Shown here in pieces: positions 1 through 7,711 of a stretch of DNA of 18,581 nucleotides. Source of the DNA: CAWCHZ01 sp963795555 (GTDB lineage Bacteria > Actinomycetota > Thermoleophilia > Solirubrobacterales > Solirubrobacteraceae); NCBI GenBank assembly GCA_963795555.1, contig CAWCHZ010000003.1:1-18581 (forward strand). Direction: 5' to 3'. The notes under the pieces were generated by a model. The model made no database searches. It had not been told where the DNA came from and saw only the letters and a list, made by a program, of their open reading frames with translations. Numbering within the stretch: the first letter of the stretch is position 1; each line of letters starts with the position of its first letter. The position numbers and the translations under genes were made by a program.

Positions 1-906
1 GTCTTTCCACTGCACGAGCCCGGCGGCTATCCGCCGGCCAATGACCGCGTGCTCGCCGAGGCTGAGCGCTCCGCCGGGCGCCTGGTCGCGCTGGCGCGCC
101 TGGACCCGCGCGCCGACGCGATCGGCGAGGCGCGACGCTGCCTGACCGCCGGCGCACGTGGCTTCAAGCTCCATCCCCGCGCCGAGCGCTTCACGCTCGC
201 CGAGCCGGCGGTCGAGCGGATCGTCGCGCTGGCACACGAGCGCCGGCTGCCGGTGCTCATCCACGCGGGCCGTGGGATTCCCTCGTTCGGACCCGACATC
301 CGACCCTCGCCGAGTGCCATCCCGACGCGCGCCTGATCCTTGCCCACGCCGGCATCAGCGATCTCGCGCTGCTGGCAGCGGAGGTCGAGCGCCACCCCAA
401 CCTGTTCTTCGACACCTCGTGGTGGAACGTCGCCGACCTGCTGGCGCTGTTTGCGAGCGTCCCTCCGGGCCGAATCCTCTATGCCAGCGACATGCCATAC
501 GGCACCCGCGCGTCGCCGGGCTGGCGGCCTTGCGCTGCGCGCTCGCGGTGGGGCTGGGCCCGGCCGCGCTGACGAGCGTCGTCGGTGGGAGCTGGCACGG
601 CTCGTCGCCGGGGAGGACCCGGCGCAGCTTCGGCCCGCTCCGGGCGCCGGCGCCCTGCGCCGTCACCTCAGCGCCGATCGCGCGGTTGCTCATCTCAGCG
701 CCGCGCTGTCGCGGATGACGGCCGGGGCGGACCCAACGAGCCGCTCGCGCTCGCACAGCTCGCCTGCTCGGTGCCGCCGCGGGACGAGGCGCGGGAGCTG
801 CTAGCCGAGGTGGCAGGCTGATCGCGGACGCTCGCGCGGCGGTGGCACAGCGCGCGGGGACGCGCGGCCGCGACGACGGGCACGCGGCATCCGGCCGGCG
901 CGATGA
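1..906 (+). CDS. Amidohydrolase family (amidohydrolase-2, TIM-barrel), 5'-truncated and frameshifted
   Basis: This looks like a metal-dependent hydrolase of the amidohydrolase-2 type; the substrate is unknown. The N-terminus lies outside the window. Frame 1 reads from base 1 with GFKLHPR and VLIHAG, then the protein jumps to frame 3 near base 300 (LILAHAGISDLALL, HPNLFFDTSWW, ILYASDMPYG). It shifts again near 510 (LAALRCALAVGLGP), 590 (ELARLVAGEDPAQL) and 735 (NEPLALAQLACS). The His residues in IHAG and AHAG and the Asp in ASDMPYG are the usual metal-site positions in this fold. One frame stops at 819-821, but the helix seems to continue (LIADARAAVAQRAG) after another shift to a TGA at 904-906 that overlaps the next ATG. 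The family is fairly sure, the 3' end is not. At least four indels are needed, more likely sequence errors than decay because every segment is still well conserved. Confidence 0.7.
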
Positions 907-1172
907 CGGTGGCGGCTGGAAGCGAGGCGTGGAGGGAGGCGCGGACGGGGCGCGCGTGGTGGCGAGTCCGGGGGTCGGGGGCGCGGCCCGACGGGCCCGC
1001 CACCGTGGTTTCGTCGTGCCGCGCTGTGCGCCGCGCGGCGGGGATCCTCGCGGGCACGACGATCGTTCCGCTGGACCCGGCCGGCGCGGCCGCAGGCGAG
1101 CCGGTCGGCGTGGATCCGGCCGGTCTCAGGTCGCGCGCCGACGAGGGTCGGGCGATGAGGGCCGCGCGATGA
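903..1172 (+). CDS. Unrecognised small protein, coupled to both neighbours
   Basis: An 89-residue frame begins with ATG at 903, inside an ATGA that contains the probable stop of the amidohydrolase, and ends with TGA at 1170-1172, inside an ATGA holding the start of the ROK gene. Stop-start overlaps at both ends suggest a real gene in one transcript. I do not recognise the product. The start (SEAWREARTGRAWW) and the end (AGTTIVPLDPAG, GEPVGVDPAG) look like ordinary protein, but the Arg/Ser-rich middle around 980-1040 looks like an out-of-frame reading of GC-rich DNA. Two compensating indels there would be consistent with the error rate of this end of the window. No signal peptide, membrane segment or cofactor motif is visible. 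Existence is moderately likely; the exact protein sequence is unreliable. Confidence 0.35.
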   Translation: MTVAAGSEAWREARTGRAWWRVRGSGARPDGPATVVSSCRAVRRAAGILAGTTIVPLDPAGAAAGEPVGVDPAGLRSRADEGRAMRAAR

Positions 1173-2216
1173 CCGCCGGCGGCGCGCTGCGCGGCGGCAT
1201 CGATCTTGGTGGCACGAGATCCAGGCGGCGCTGGTCGACGCGGCTGGACATGTGGTGGCGGCGGCGCGCGCGGTCACGCGACGGCCGGTGGGCCGCCCGA
1301 CGTTGCGGCGGCGATGGTCGCCACGCTGCGTGAGGCCGCTGCCCAGGCCGGCGTGCCGACCGCGGCGCTGGCGGCATCGGCGTCGGCTCGCCGGGAGCCG
1401 TCGACGACCGCGCCGGCCCCGTCGCGAGCGCCCGCAACCTGCCCGGCTGGGATGGCGAGTTCGCCCTGGACGGCGCTGGAGCGCGAGCTGCAGGCGCGGG
1501 TCCGGCTGGGCAACGACGTCGCGGTGGCGACCTGGGCCGAGTTCGAGCTCGGAGCCGGACGTCCCTACCGCTCGCTGCTGGGTGTCTTCTGGGGGACCGG
1601 CGTCGGCGGCGGTCTGATCCTCGACGGCAGGGCCTGGCACGGTCGTGGTGCGGCCGGCGAGATCGGCCACACCGTCGTGAAGATCGGCGGCGCACGCTGC
1701 TTCTGTGGGCGGCGCGGCTGCCTCGAGGCCTACGCCGGACGCGCCGCGATGGAGGCCTATGCGCGCCGCCGGGTAAAGCGCAGGCGGCACGGCACTGAGC
1801 TGTTCACGCTGATGGAGCACCATGGGCACACGCGCCTAACCAGCGGCATCTGGGCGCGGGCGCTCGAGCGTGATGACGAGCTGGCCACGGAGATCATCGG
1901 CCGGGCGGTGCGCGCGCTGGGCGCCGGCATCGCGTCAGCCGTGAACCTGCTCGACGTCGAGGCGGTGATCATCGGCGGTGGCCTGGGCATTCGCCTGGGG
2001 GCTCCGTACGCGCAGCGCATCGAGCAGGCGATGCGTCCCCACCTGTTCGTGGCCGAGCGCCCACCTGCCGTCCAGGTCGCCGCGCTTGGTGATCTCGGCG
2101 GGGCGATCGGGGCCGCGCTGCTGGTCGGCAGCGCCCCGCAGCCGGCTCAGGCGGCGGCGTCCGCGCCGGCTCAGGCGGACCCGCCGTCTCCCGCGCCGAG
2201 CGTCGAGAGCGCATAG
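1169..2216 (+). CDS. ROK-family sugar kinase (glucokinase-like), frameshifted
   Basis: ROK proteins phosphorylate hexoses or N-acetylhexosamines with ATP, or act as sugar-responsive repressors; no DNA-binding N-terminus is present, so a kinase is more likely. The ATG at 1169 overlaps the previous stop and leads straight into the phosphate-binding start GGIDLGGT. Continuing needs a one-base insertion near 1215 (to IQAALVDAAGHVVAAARA), then shifts near 1290 (PDVAAAMVATLREAAAQAG), 1370 (GIGVGSPGAVDD and NLPGWDGEFAL) and 1470 (ALERELQARVRLGNDVA). From there the frame is intact to TAG at 2214-2216: the GNDVAVATWAEFELG catalytic-Asp region, GVFWGTGVGGGLIL, the AGEIGH histidine, and the zinc motif CFCGRRGCLE. 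The last ~30 residues are an Ala/Pro tail carrying a direct repeat and overlap the convergent flavoprotein gene. The sugar substrate cannot be told. Confidence 0.82.
2141..2178 (+). repeat. Two 14-bp direct repeats, period 24
   Basis: The 14-base unit gccggctcaggcgg occurs at 2141-2154 and 2165-2178. It encodes part of the Ala/Pro-rich tail of the ROK protein. The second copy contains the apparent stop codon (TCA on the plus strand, 2171-2173) of the convergent flavoprotein gene, so a change in copy number would alter both C-termini. Confidence 0.7.
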
Positions 2217-3519
2217 AGGAAGCTCTCGGCGAACGTCGGGCCGGCTGGATCGTGTCCCGCAGCAGCGCCAGCGGCACCTCGGCGCGGATCGCCAGCGTCG
2301 CCTGCTGGAGCCACTCGCCGGCCTGCGGGCCGAGCGCGTAGGCGCCGGTCAGGACGTGGCCATCGGAGAGCAGCGTCAGGAAGCCCGGGCGCTCGTCGTA
2401 GTCGCGCATGTGCGTCGCGGTCCGGGCGACCTCGGACAGCGGCACGGTGGTGCTCAGCAGTCCCTCCGCCGCACCCACCGCCGCCGCCTGGGGATCCGTG
2501 AAGACGACCCGCGGCACCGCCCGGTAGTCCGCCCGTGCGTCCGCGCCGAGGATGTTCGCCGCCGCCACGCGCGCCTGGTACTTGCCGACGTGCGTGAAGG
2601 GCCAGATGCCGCAGACATCGCCGATCGCCCAGAGCCCCGGCCCAGCAGACATCCGGTCGTCGACGGCGATGCCGTGCTCGTCGGCATCGATGCCGACGGT
2701 CTCGAGGCCGAGGTCGCGCACGCGCGGGCGCCGGCCGGTGGCCACCAGCAGGTGATCGGCGTGCAGCTCCTCGCCGCCCGGCAGCGTTACGACCACCTCC
2801 GCGCCCTCGCGACGCAGCGCCTGCGCGCGCGTGCCGAGCCGCAGCTCGATGCGCTCGGCGCGCAGCGCATCGCCGAGCGCGTCACCGAGCGCCCGCGGCT
2901 CGCGGGGGAGCAGGTGATCCTCGCCCTCGATCAGCGTCACGGCGGCGCCCAGGCGTGCCAGGGCCTGCGCGAGCTCGACGCCAACGGGGCCGCCGCCAAG
3001 CACGATCAGCCGCTGCGGCAGCTCGCGCAGCGCGGTCGCCTCGCGGCTGCTCCAGGCGTCCTCGAGCTCCGCCAGCCCGGGAATCGGCGGCAGCAGGGCA
3101 TCCGACCCGGTGGCGATGACGATCTGCGCCGCGCTCAGCTCGCGATCGCCGACGAGCACGCGGCCGGGGCCGGCGATGCACCCCGCTCCACGCACCAGCT
3201 CGATGCCGTTGTCGGCCAGCCAGCGCGCGTGGCTGGCATCGTCGTAGTCGCTGACCATGAAGTCGCGCCACGCCAGCGCCGCGGCGACGTCGATCTCGCC
3301 CACGATTGCCTCGCAGGCGCCCGGCACCTGCCGCGCCTCGGCAAGCGCCTCGCCGACACGCAGCAGCGTCTTGGACGGGATGCAGGCCCAGAACGAGCAC
3401 TCCCCGCCGACGCGTTCGCGCTCGACGATCGTGACGCGCGCGCCGCCGTCGACCAGGCGCTTGGCGCAGTGCTCGCCGGCGGGACCGGCGCCGAGGACGA
3501 TCACGTCGGGGCTGGCCAT
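2171..3519 (-). CDS. FAD-dependent pyridine nucleotide-disulfide oxidoreductase (Lpd/MerA-like)
   Basis: A class-I flavoprotein disulfide reductase of about 449 residues. It has an FAD-binding start (VIVLGAGPAGEHCAKR, residues 6-21), the redox pair C41/C46 in GGECSFWACIPSKTLL, a second dinucleotide site (LIVLGGGPVGVELAQ) for NAD(P)H, ATGRRPR, and the FAD-contacting AIGDV segment. The C-terminus needs one added base near 2245-2250; it then reads PTFAESFLYALSTLGAG to TGA at 2171. Dihydrolipoamide dehydrogenase carries a catalytic His-Glu pair here (HAHPT type). This protein has a PTFAES-type sequence instead, so it is probably not a true Lpd. ATG at 3519 is chosen because the FAD motif begins six codons later. 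It lies 11 bases after the stop of the epimerase/glycosyltransferase fusion and is probably co-transcribed. The electron acceptor is unknown. Confidence 0.82.
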
Positions 3520-3530
3520 GGGGCTCGCGA

Positions 3531-6266
3531 TCAGCCCCGCTTGATCAGCGAGCTGACCGGGATCGCGCCGACGCGCGCTTGACCAAGCGCCGCGACCAGC
3601 GCCGGGATCTCGGTCGCTAGGTCGGCGGGCCGGGCGACGATCAGCTCGACGACCTCGCCGGCGCGCAGCAGCTGCACGCCATGCGGGTCGGGGAAGCGGA
3701 CCTGGGCGCCGATCGCCTGAGCGCCAGACAGCTGGCCGAGCACGTACTGACCGAGCGTGAAGCCCTGGCTGGGCACGACGTAGAGGAAGTGGTGCGGCAG
3801 GCCGAGGTCGCGCGCCATCCGCGACAGATAGTGCTTGGTGCCGATCCACCGCCACGCCTCACCGGTGCGCAGGGCCGGCAGCGCGTCGTCGCCGGCGGTG
3901 CGCAGGACCGCCAGCAGCGAGTGCTGCGGGGCCGCGTGCATGACGAATGAGGCGTGCAGCCCCTGCTGGGCGAGCATCCGCGCGAGCATCGGATCGAGCG
4001 CCGGCTGCGCGTCGACCAGCAGACCCACGTCTGGTCGCGTCGTCGGGACCGAGCGCACCGGTCGCAGCTCGAAGGGCTTGGCGAGCAGCTGGTAGGGGTC
4101 GTCGAGCGAGAAGGCCAGCGCGCCGATCGCGAGCGCCGCCGTCGCGGCCGTCGCCATCCGCCCCAGGCGAGCGCGCAGCACCGGCTGGTGTCGCAGCTGC
4201 TGGCGCGCGTCGCGCACGAACGTGGCCGGCGAGGGCAGCACCGCGAAGGAGTGGTCGGGCTTGGGCCGGCGCGCAAGCGCTCGCCGCAGCGCCTCATCGA
4301 GCGCGGCCTGCGAGCCGGCCACCTCAGCCAGCCGGAAGCGCTTGAGCGCGACATTGTTTAGGCGCACATGGCCGGCGTCGAAGCCGTAGGAGATCACCGG
4401 ACAGCCACGCATCCGCGCCTCCAGCACGGTCAGCCCGGCCGATGAGTGCACGAGCGCGTCGGCGGCGGCGAGCAGGTCGCTCATCTGCTCGGTGAAGCCG
4501 AGCACGCGGACGCGCCCGTCGTCGGCGAAGCGCTGGGTCAGGCGCCGCTGCGCGCGCTCGTTGCGGCCGCAGACGCAGACGACCATCGCGGGGTCGTGAC
4601 TCAATGCCACGCGCACGGCACCCTCGAGGTCGCCGACACCCCAGCCCCCGCCCGAGACGATGATGACGCGACCCTCGGCGGGCAGGTCGATCGCGCGACG
4701 CGCGGCGGCACGCGAGCGCGGGATCAGGTAGGCGGCAGCGGTGGGCGGACGCGTCCAGCGGGCGCTGCCGCCACCGGCGATCCGCTCGACCTCCTCGACC
4801 GACTCCTCGTGGGCGACGAAATGGACATCGATCCCCGGGTGGGCAGCGAACGACAGCCCGGCGAGGTCGGTGATCGCGGCGAACGCGGGCAGCGAGATGC
4901 GCCCGCGGCGGCGCAGCTCGCCCAGCACGGCGGTGACGGCAGGGTGGGTCGAGATGACGACGTCCGGCGCGCGCGAGCGGATCGTGCGCGCCAGTGGGCC
5001 CGCGCCAAGTCGGTAGAGCAGCCGCCGCGTCAGCCAGCGCGTCGGCGTCCAGTCCGCCATCAACCAGTACTGCATGCGGTAGATCCAGCGGCGTCGGCGC
5101 AGCTCGATGTGCGAGCCTCCGCGGATCAGGCCGCAGACGACGCGCCCGAGCGCGCGCACGCCGTTGTAGACGGTCACCTGCGCGCCGGGCTGGCCGGCGG
5201 CGATCTCCTCGGCCAGTGCGCTTGCCGGGCCGTCAGGGTGCTCAGCGGTGTCGCCGCTCAGCACCAGCACGGATGGTCCCGGAGCCGCCACCGACTCGCC
5301 GTCAGCGGCGTGCGAGCGCGCCGAGGGGCTCAGCGGCGTTACAGCGACGGCAGTGTCGGCGCCGGCGTCCAGCGCGCGGCGCCAGGCAACGTAGCGCCGC
5401 ACTCCCTCGCGAAACGGCGTCGACGCCGTCCAGCCCAGCTCGCGGCGGGCGCGCTCGGCGGAGACCTCCTTGCCGCCGAAGTCGCCGGGGCGGGGCGGTC
5501 CGTGGCCGATCTCGCAGTCGCCGCAGACCTCGCACACCGTCTGTGCCACCTCGAGGATCGAGGTGTCCTCCGAGCCGACGAGGTTGTAGATCCGATTCGC
5601 CGCCACCGGGCGCAGCGCCGCCACGATCCCGGCCGCGAGGTCCTCGACGTAGACGAAGCGCCGTGACTGGCTGCCGTCGCCGGCCACCACGATCGGGCCG
5701 CCGCTGAGCGCGCGGTTGACCATTGCGGGGACGACGCCGGCGGCGCGCGCGCGGGGGCCGTAGGGGATCCCGAAGCGCAGGATCGTGTACTGCTGCCCGT
5801 AGAGCTCGGCGTAGCCGGTGCAGTAGGCCTCACCCGCGAGCTTGGTGGCGGTGTAGAAATGGCTGGGGGCCGCGAGGTGCGTGGTCTCGTCGACGCGATC
5901 CTCGCGGCAGTCGCTGTATACCCAGATCGTGCTGCCGTAGATGACCCGCTGGACGCCGAGCCGCCGGGCCTCCTCGAGGATCGTCAGCGTGCCGTGGGCG
6001 TTGACGTGCTCGGCATGGACCGGATCGTCGTGGACGTCCGCGACGTCCGCGACGGCCGCGAGGTGGATGACCGCGTCGCAGCCTGTCATCGCCAGCTCGA
6101 CGACCTCGGGATGGTCGACGCTGCCGATGAACGCCTCGACCTCGGTCGAGGGGTGATACGGCGAGCGGACGATGTCGATTATCCGCGCCGTGTGACCCTC
6201 GGCCAACAGGCGATCAACCACGTGCGACCCGATGAACCCGGCGCCGCCGGTCACGAGCACTCTCAT
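3531..6266 (-). CDS. Tri-domain fusion: NAD epimerase, MGDG-synthase-type glycosyltransferase, degenerate deacetylase-like domain
   Basis: An uninterrupted 911-residue frame with three parts. Residues 1-300 form an extended-type short-chain dehydrogenase/NDP-sugar epimerase: GGAGFIG at 7-13, Ser112 in GSTIWVY, Y138-x3-K142, and GPPRPGDFGGKEVSA near 256. After an Ala/Ser linker, 330-690 resemble MGDG synthase/MurG-type glycosyltransferases (GAQVTVYNGV near 361, VVISTHPAVTAVLGELRRRG from 436, glycine-rich SGGGWGVGDL 538-547, HSSAGLTVLEARMRGCPVISY 608-627, split here into recognisable N- and C-terminal halves). A membrane-like stretch follows at about 704-722. Residues 745-911 have the order of a NodB polysaccharide deacetylase, but the TFDDG-type metal motif is replaced by LLVDAQP, so it is probably inactive. 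The likely role is synthesis or modification of a glycolipid or surface glycan. ATG at 6264-6266 places the Rossmann motif at the N-terminus. Substrates are unknown. Confidence 0.8.
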   Translation of the reverse strand: MRVLVTGGAGFIGSHVVDRLLAEGHTARIIDIVRSPYHPSTEVEAFIGSVDHPEVVELAMTGCDAVIHLAAVADVADVHDDPVHAEHVNAHGTLTILEEARRLGVQRVIYGSTIWVYSDCREDRVDETTHLAAPSHFYTATKLAGEAYCTGYAELYGQQYTILRFGIPYGPRARAAGVVPAMVNRALSGGPIVVAGDGSQSRRFVYVEDLAAGIVAALRPVAANRIYNLVGSEDTSILEVAQTVCEVCGDCEIGHGPPRPGDFGGKEVSAERARRELGWTASTPFREGVRRYVAWRRALDAGADTAVAVTPLSPSARSHAADGESVAAPGPSVLVLSGDTAEHPDGPASALAEEIAAGQPGAQVTVYNGVRALGRVVCGLIRGGSHIELRRRRWIYRMQYWLMADWTPTRWLTRRLLYRLGAGPLARTIRSRAPDVVISTHPAVTAVLGELRRRGRISLPAFAAITDLAGLSFAAHPGIDVHFVAHEESVEEVERIAGGGSARWTRPPTAAAYLIPRSRAAARRAIDLPAEGRVIIVSGGGWGVGDLEGAVRVALSHDPAMVVCVCGRNERAQRRLTQRFADDGRVRVLGFTEQMSDLLAAADALVHSSAGLTVLEARMRGCPVISYGFDAGHVRLNNVALKRFRLAEVAGSQAALDEALRRALARRPKPDHSFAVLPSPATFVRDARQQLRHQPVLRARLGRMATAATAALAIGALAFSLDDPYQLLAKPFELRPVRSVPTTRPDVGLLVDAQPALDPMLARMLAQQGLHASFVMHAAPQHSLLAVLRTAGDDALPALRTGEAWRWIGTKHYLSRMARDLGLPHHFLYVVPSQGFTLGQYVLGQLSGAQAIGAQVRFPDPHGVQLLRAGEVVELIVARPADLATEIPALVAALGQARVGAIPVSSLIKRG

Positions 6267-6418
6267 GGGTCACTGGATCCTAGTCCCAGCGCCACCGGCG
6301 GGCGCTGTCGGTGGTCGGTCGGGGTCCGAGACTCGACCTGTCACCATGTTGATCGTCGAAGTCACGCTGTCGGCGCCCCCCAACGGTCATTCCCAGCCCG
6401 GCAACCGCACAGGACACG
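6267..6418. promoter_or_regulatory. Divergent intergenic region, 152 bp
   Basis: This stretch separates the starts of the minus-strand fusion gene and the plus-strand zinc-ribbon gene, so it should hold promoters for both. On the minus strand a TAGGAT hexamer lies about 13 bases upstream of the fusion ATG, resembling a -10 box, but I find no convincing -35. On the plus strand only a weak AGGA precedes the ATG at 6419 by four bases. No operator palindrome stands out. Confidence 0.3.
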
Positions 6419-7606
6419 ATGTCAACCAAGCTGCTCGACAAGGCGCGCGATCTACGAGGCGCTGGCGCGCCACCCGCCACGGACAGGGTGGCCCCCGCCA
6501 CGGACAAGCTGGATCACGCGGTCCCCGCGACCAGCCCGCCGGTGGCGCCGATCGCCGGTGCGCTCGCGGCCGCCGAGCTCGCGCTGCCCGAGCCGTGTCA
6601 TACATGCGGCGCGGTACCCGCGGCTGGTCAGCGTTGGTGCCTGCGATGCGGCGCGGAGCTGGCTTTCGCGCCAGCGCGACGCTGGCGTCCGGCTGCGATC
6701 GTCGCCGGCGCCCTGCTGGTGCTCAGCGCGATGGCCGCGGCGGGCTACGCGCTGACCGGACCCGCGCCGCACGACATCATCGTGCCGCCGGCGCCGCCGC
6801 CACGCACGGTCGGCTACGCCCCCACGGTGACCGTGCCCGCTCCGGTCGCGCCCAAGCTCGCTCCTCTCGCCGCGCCGCCAGCGCCGGCGCCGATCGCGCC
6901 ATCAGCGCCGGTCGCCTCGCACTCCACGGGCCAGCCCAAGGGCGCGCAGGCGCCCTCGACGCCGCCCAGCAGCGGTGCGGCGCCGTTGACCGACGTCGCC
7001 GCCCAGGACGTGGTGCAGAGCTTCCCGCCGACGATCGCGCCGAGCCTGGCGCCTGCGCATCCCGAGTACGCCGTCGACGGCGACCCAATCACCGCCTGGA
7101 CGACGGCCACCTACAGCGACCCCAGCACAGCGCCCGACGTGGGGCTGTGGATCGACGTCGGCTCGCGGATCGGCGTGCGGCGCATCGGCCTGCGGACGCC
7201 GACGCCCGGTTTCACGGTGTTCGTCTACGGCGCGGTCACGCTGCCGCTCGGCGCCGCGGCGCCGGGATCCGGGCCGGGCGCGCCGGGCGCCACGACCTCG
7301 CCGGGCGCCGGCAGCACCCCGGGAACCGGGTCGACCGCAAGTGGCTCCACCGGCACCCCGACCAGCGGCACCACGACGGGCACCACTCCGGGCACCACGA
7401 CCCCGGGCGGCACCCCCGGCACGCCCGACGCCCTCGTCGGTCCGGGCTGGACGCGCGTCGCACGGATCGTCTCGGTGCGTGCGCGCGGCAGCTATCCGCT
7501 CGCGCTCGCGGGCAGGCGCTTCCGCTATTACCTGATCTTCGTCACGTCGCTGCCGCCGCATGGCAATCACGTGGCGATCGCTGAGATCCAGCTGCTCGCC
7601 CCCTAG
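6419..7606 (+). CDS. Zinc-ribbon, single-membrane-segment, discoidin-like protein
   Basis: A 395-residue protein with an unusual layout. Residues 58-79 hold a zinc ribbon (C60, C63, C74, C77 as CHTCG...CLRCG). A hydrophobic segment at about 91-113 (AAIVAGALLVLSAMAAAGYAL) should cross the membrane, leaving the ribbon in the cytoplasm. A Pro/Ala-rich linker (115-190) leads to an exported region resembling a discoidin/F5-8C beta sandwich: AVDGDPITAWTTATY near 218, GLWIDVGSRIGVRRIGLRT near 242, and a closing ITEI-like strand (VAIAEIQLL) at the very end. The predicted sandwich is split at about 274-342 by a Gly/Thr/Pro/Ser low-complexity insert. The domain commonly binds sugars, suggesting an envelope-glycan sensor or adhesin, but function is inferred. 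ATG is followed by KLLDKARDL, a plausible cytoplasmic helix. A short ATD(R/K) repeat lies at 20-30. Confidence 0.72.
   Translation: MSTKLLDKARDLRGAGAPPATDRVAPATDKLDHAVPATSPPVAPIAGALAAAELALPEPCHTCGAVPAAGQRWCLRCGAELAFAPARRWRPAAIVAGALLVLSAMAAAGYALTGPAPHDIIVPPAPPPRTVGYAPTVTVPAPVAPKLAPLAAPPAPAPIAPSAPVASHSTGQPKGAQAPSTPPSSGAAPLTDVAAQDVVQSFPPTIAPSLAPAHPEYAVDGDPITAWTTATYSDPSTAPDVGLWIDVGSRIGVRRIGLRTPTPGFTVFVYGAVTLPLGAAAPGSGPGAPGATTSPGAGSTPGTGSTASGSTGTPTSGTTTGTTPGTTTPGGTPGTPDALVGPGWTRVARIVSVRARGSYPLALAGRRFRYYLIFVTSLPPHGNHVAIAEIQLLAP
7238..7444 (+). repeat. Low-complexity Gly/Thr/Pro/Ser coding tract
   Basis: This in-frame tract encodes a run dominated by Gly, Ser, Thr and Pro, with imperfect TTG/TTP/GTP units (GTTTGTTPGTTTPGGTPGTP at its core). 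It sits inside the discoidin-like domain of the surrounding gene. It reads like a flexible surface loop that may vary in length between strains. Confidence 0.65.
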
Positions 7607-7622
7607 CGCCGGAGCAGGCGCT
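7605..7622 (+). terminator. Short GC hairpin after the discoidin-like gene
   Basis: A perfect 6-bp inverted repeat (agcgcc at 7605-7610, ggcgct at 7617-7622) with a 6-base loop begins inside the stop codon of the preceding gene. There is no T-run, so intrinsic termination is uncertain; it could equally be chance in this GC-rich DNA. Confidence 0.25.
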
Positions 7623-7662
7623 CAAGTCCTGCCGGCGCGCTGCCGAGGTCAGTTGGCGATGC

Positions 7663-7687
7663 GGAACTTTCGCCAGGAGTCCCTGTT
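7663..7687 (+). promoter_or_regulatory. Possible ECF-sigma promoter (GGAAC-N17-GTT)
   Basis: GGAACTTT at 7663-7670 followed by GTTA starting at 7685 gives GGAAC, a 17-base gap and GTT, the spacing and sequence favoured by several group-4 (ECF) sigma factors. It lies 25 bases upstream of the GTG start of an exported cell-wall protein, the kind of gene that ECF envelope-stress regulons contain. The short motif can arise by chance. Confidence 0.4.
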
Positions 7688-7711
7688 AGCGACGCGTAGG
7701 CGGCAGACGAC

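Noticed and set aside
1978..3582. Long open frame (534 codons) on the plus strand opposite the flavoprotein gene
   Set aside because: Arg/Ala/Asp/His-rich translation with no motif, fully antisense to a gene with intact FAD and disulfide motifs; typical of GC-rich DNA.
6036..6062. Short tandem-like gacgtccgc repeats
   Set aside because: They encode the in-frame VADVADVHDD stretch of the epimerase domain; only two to three imperfect copies, no evidence of a functional repeat.
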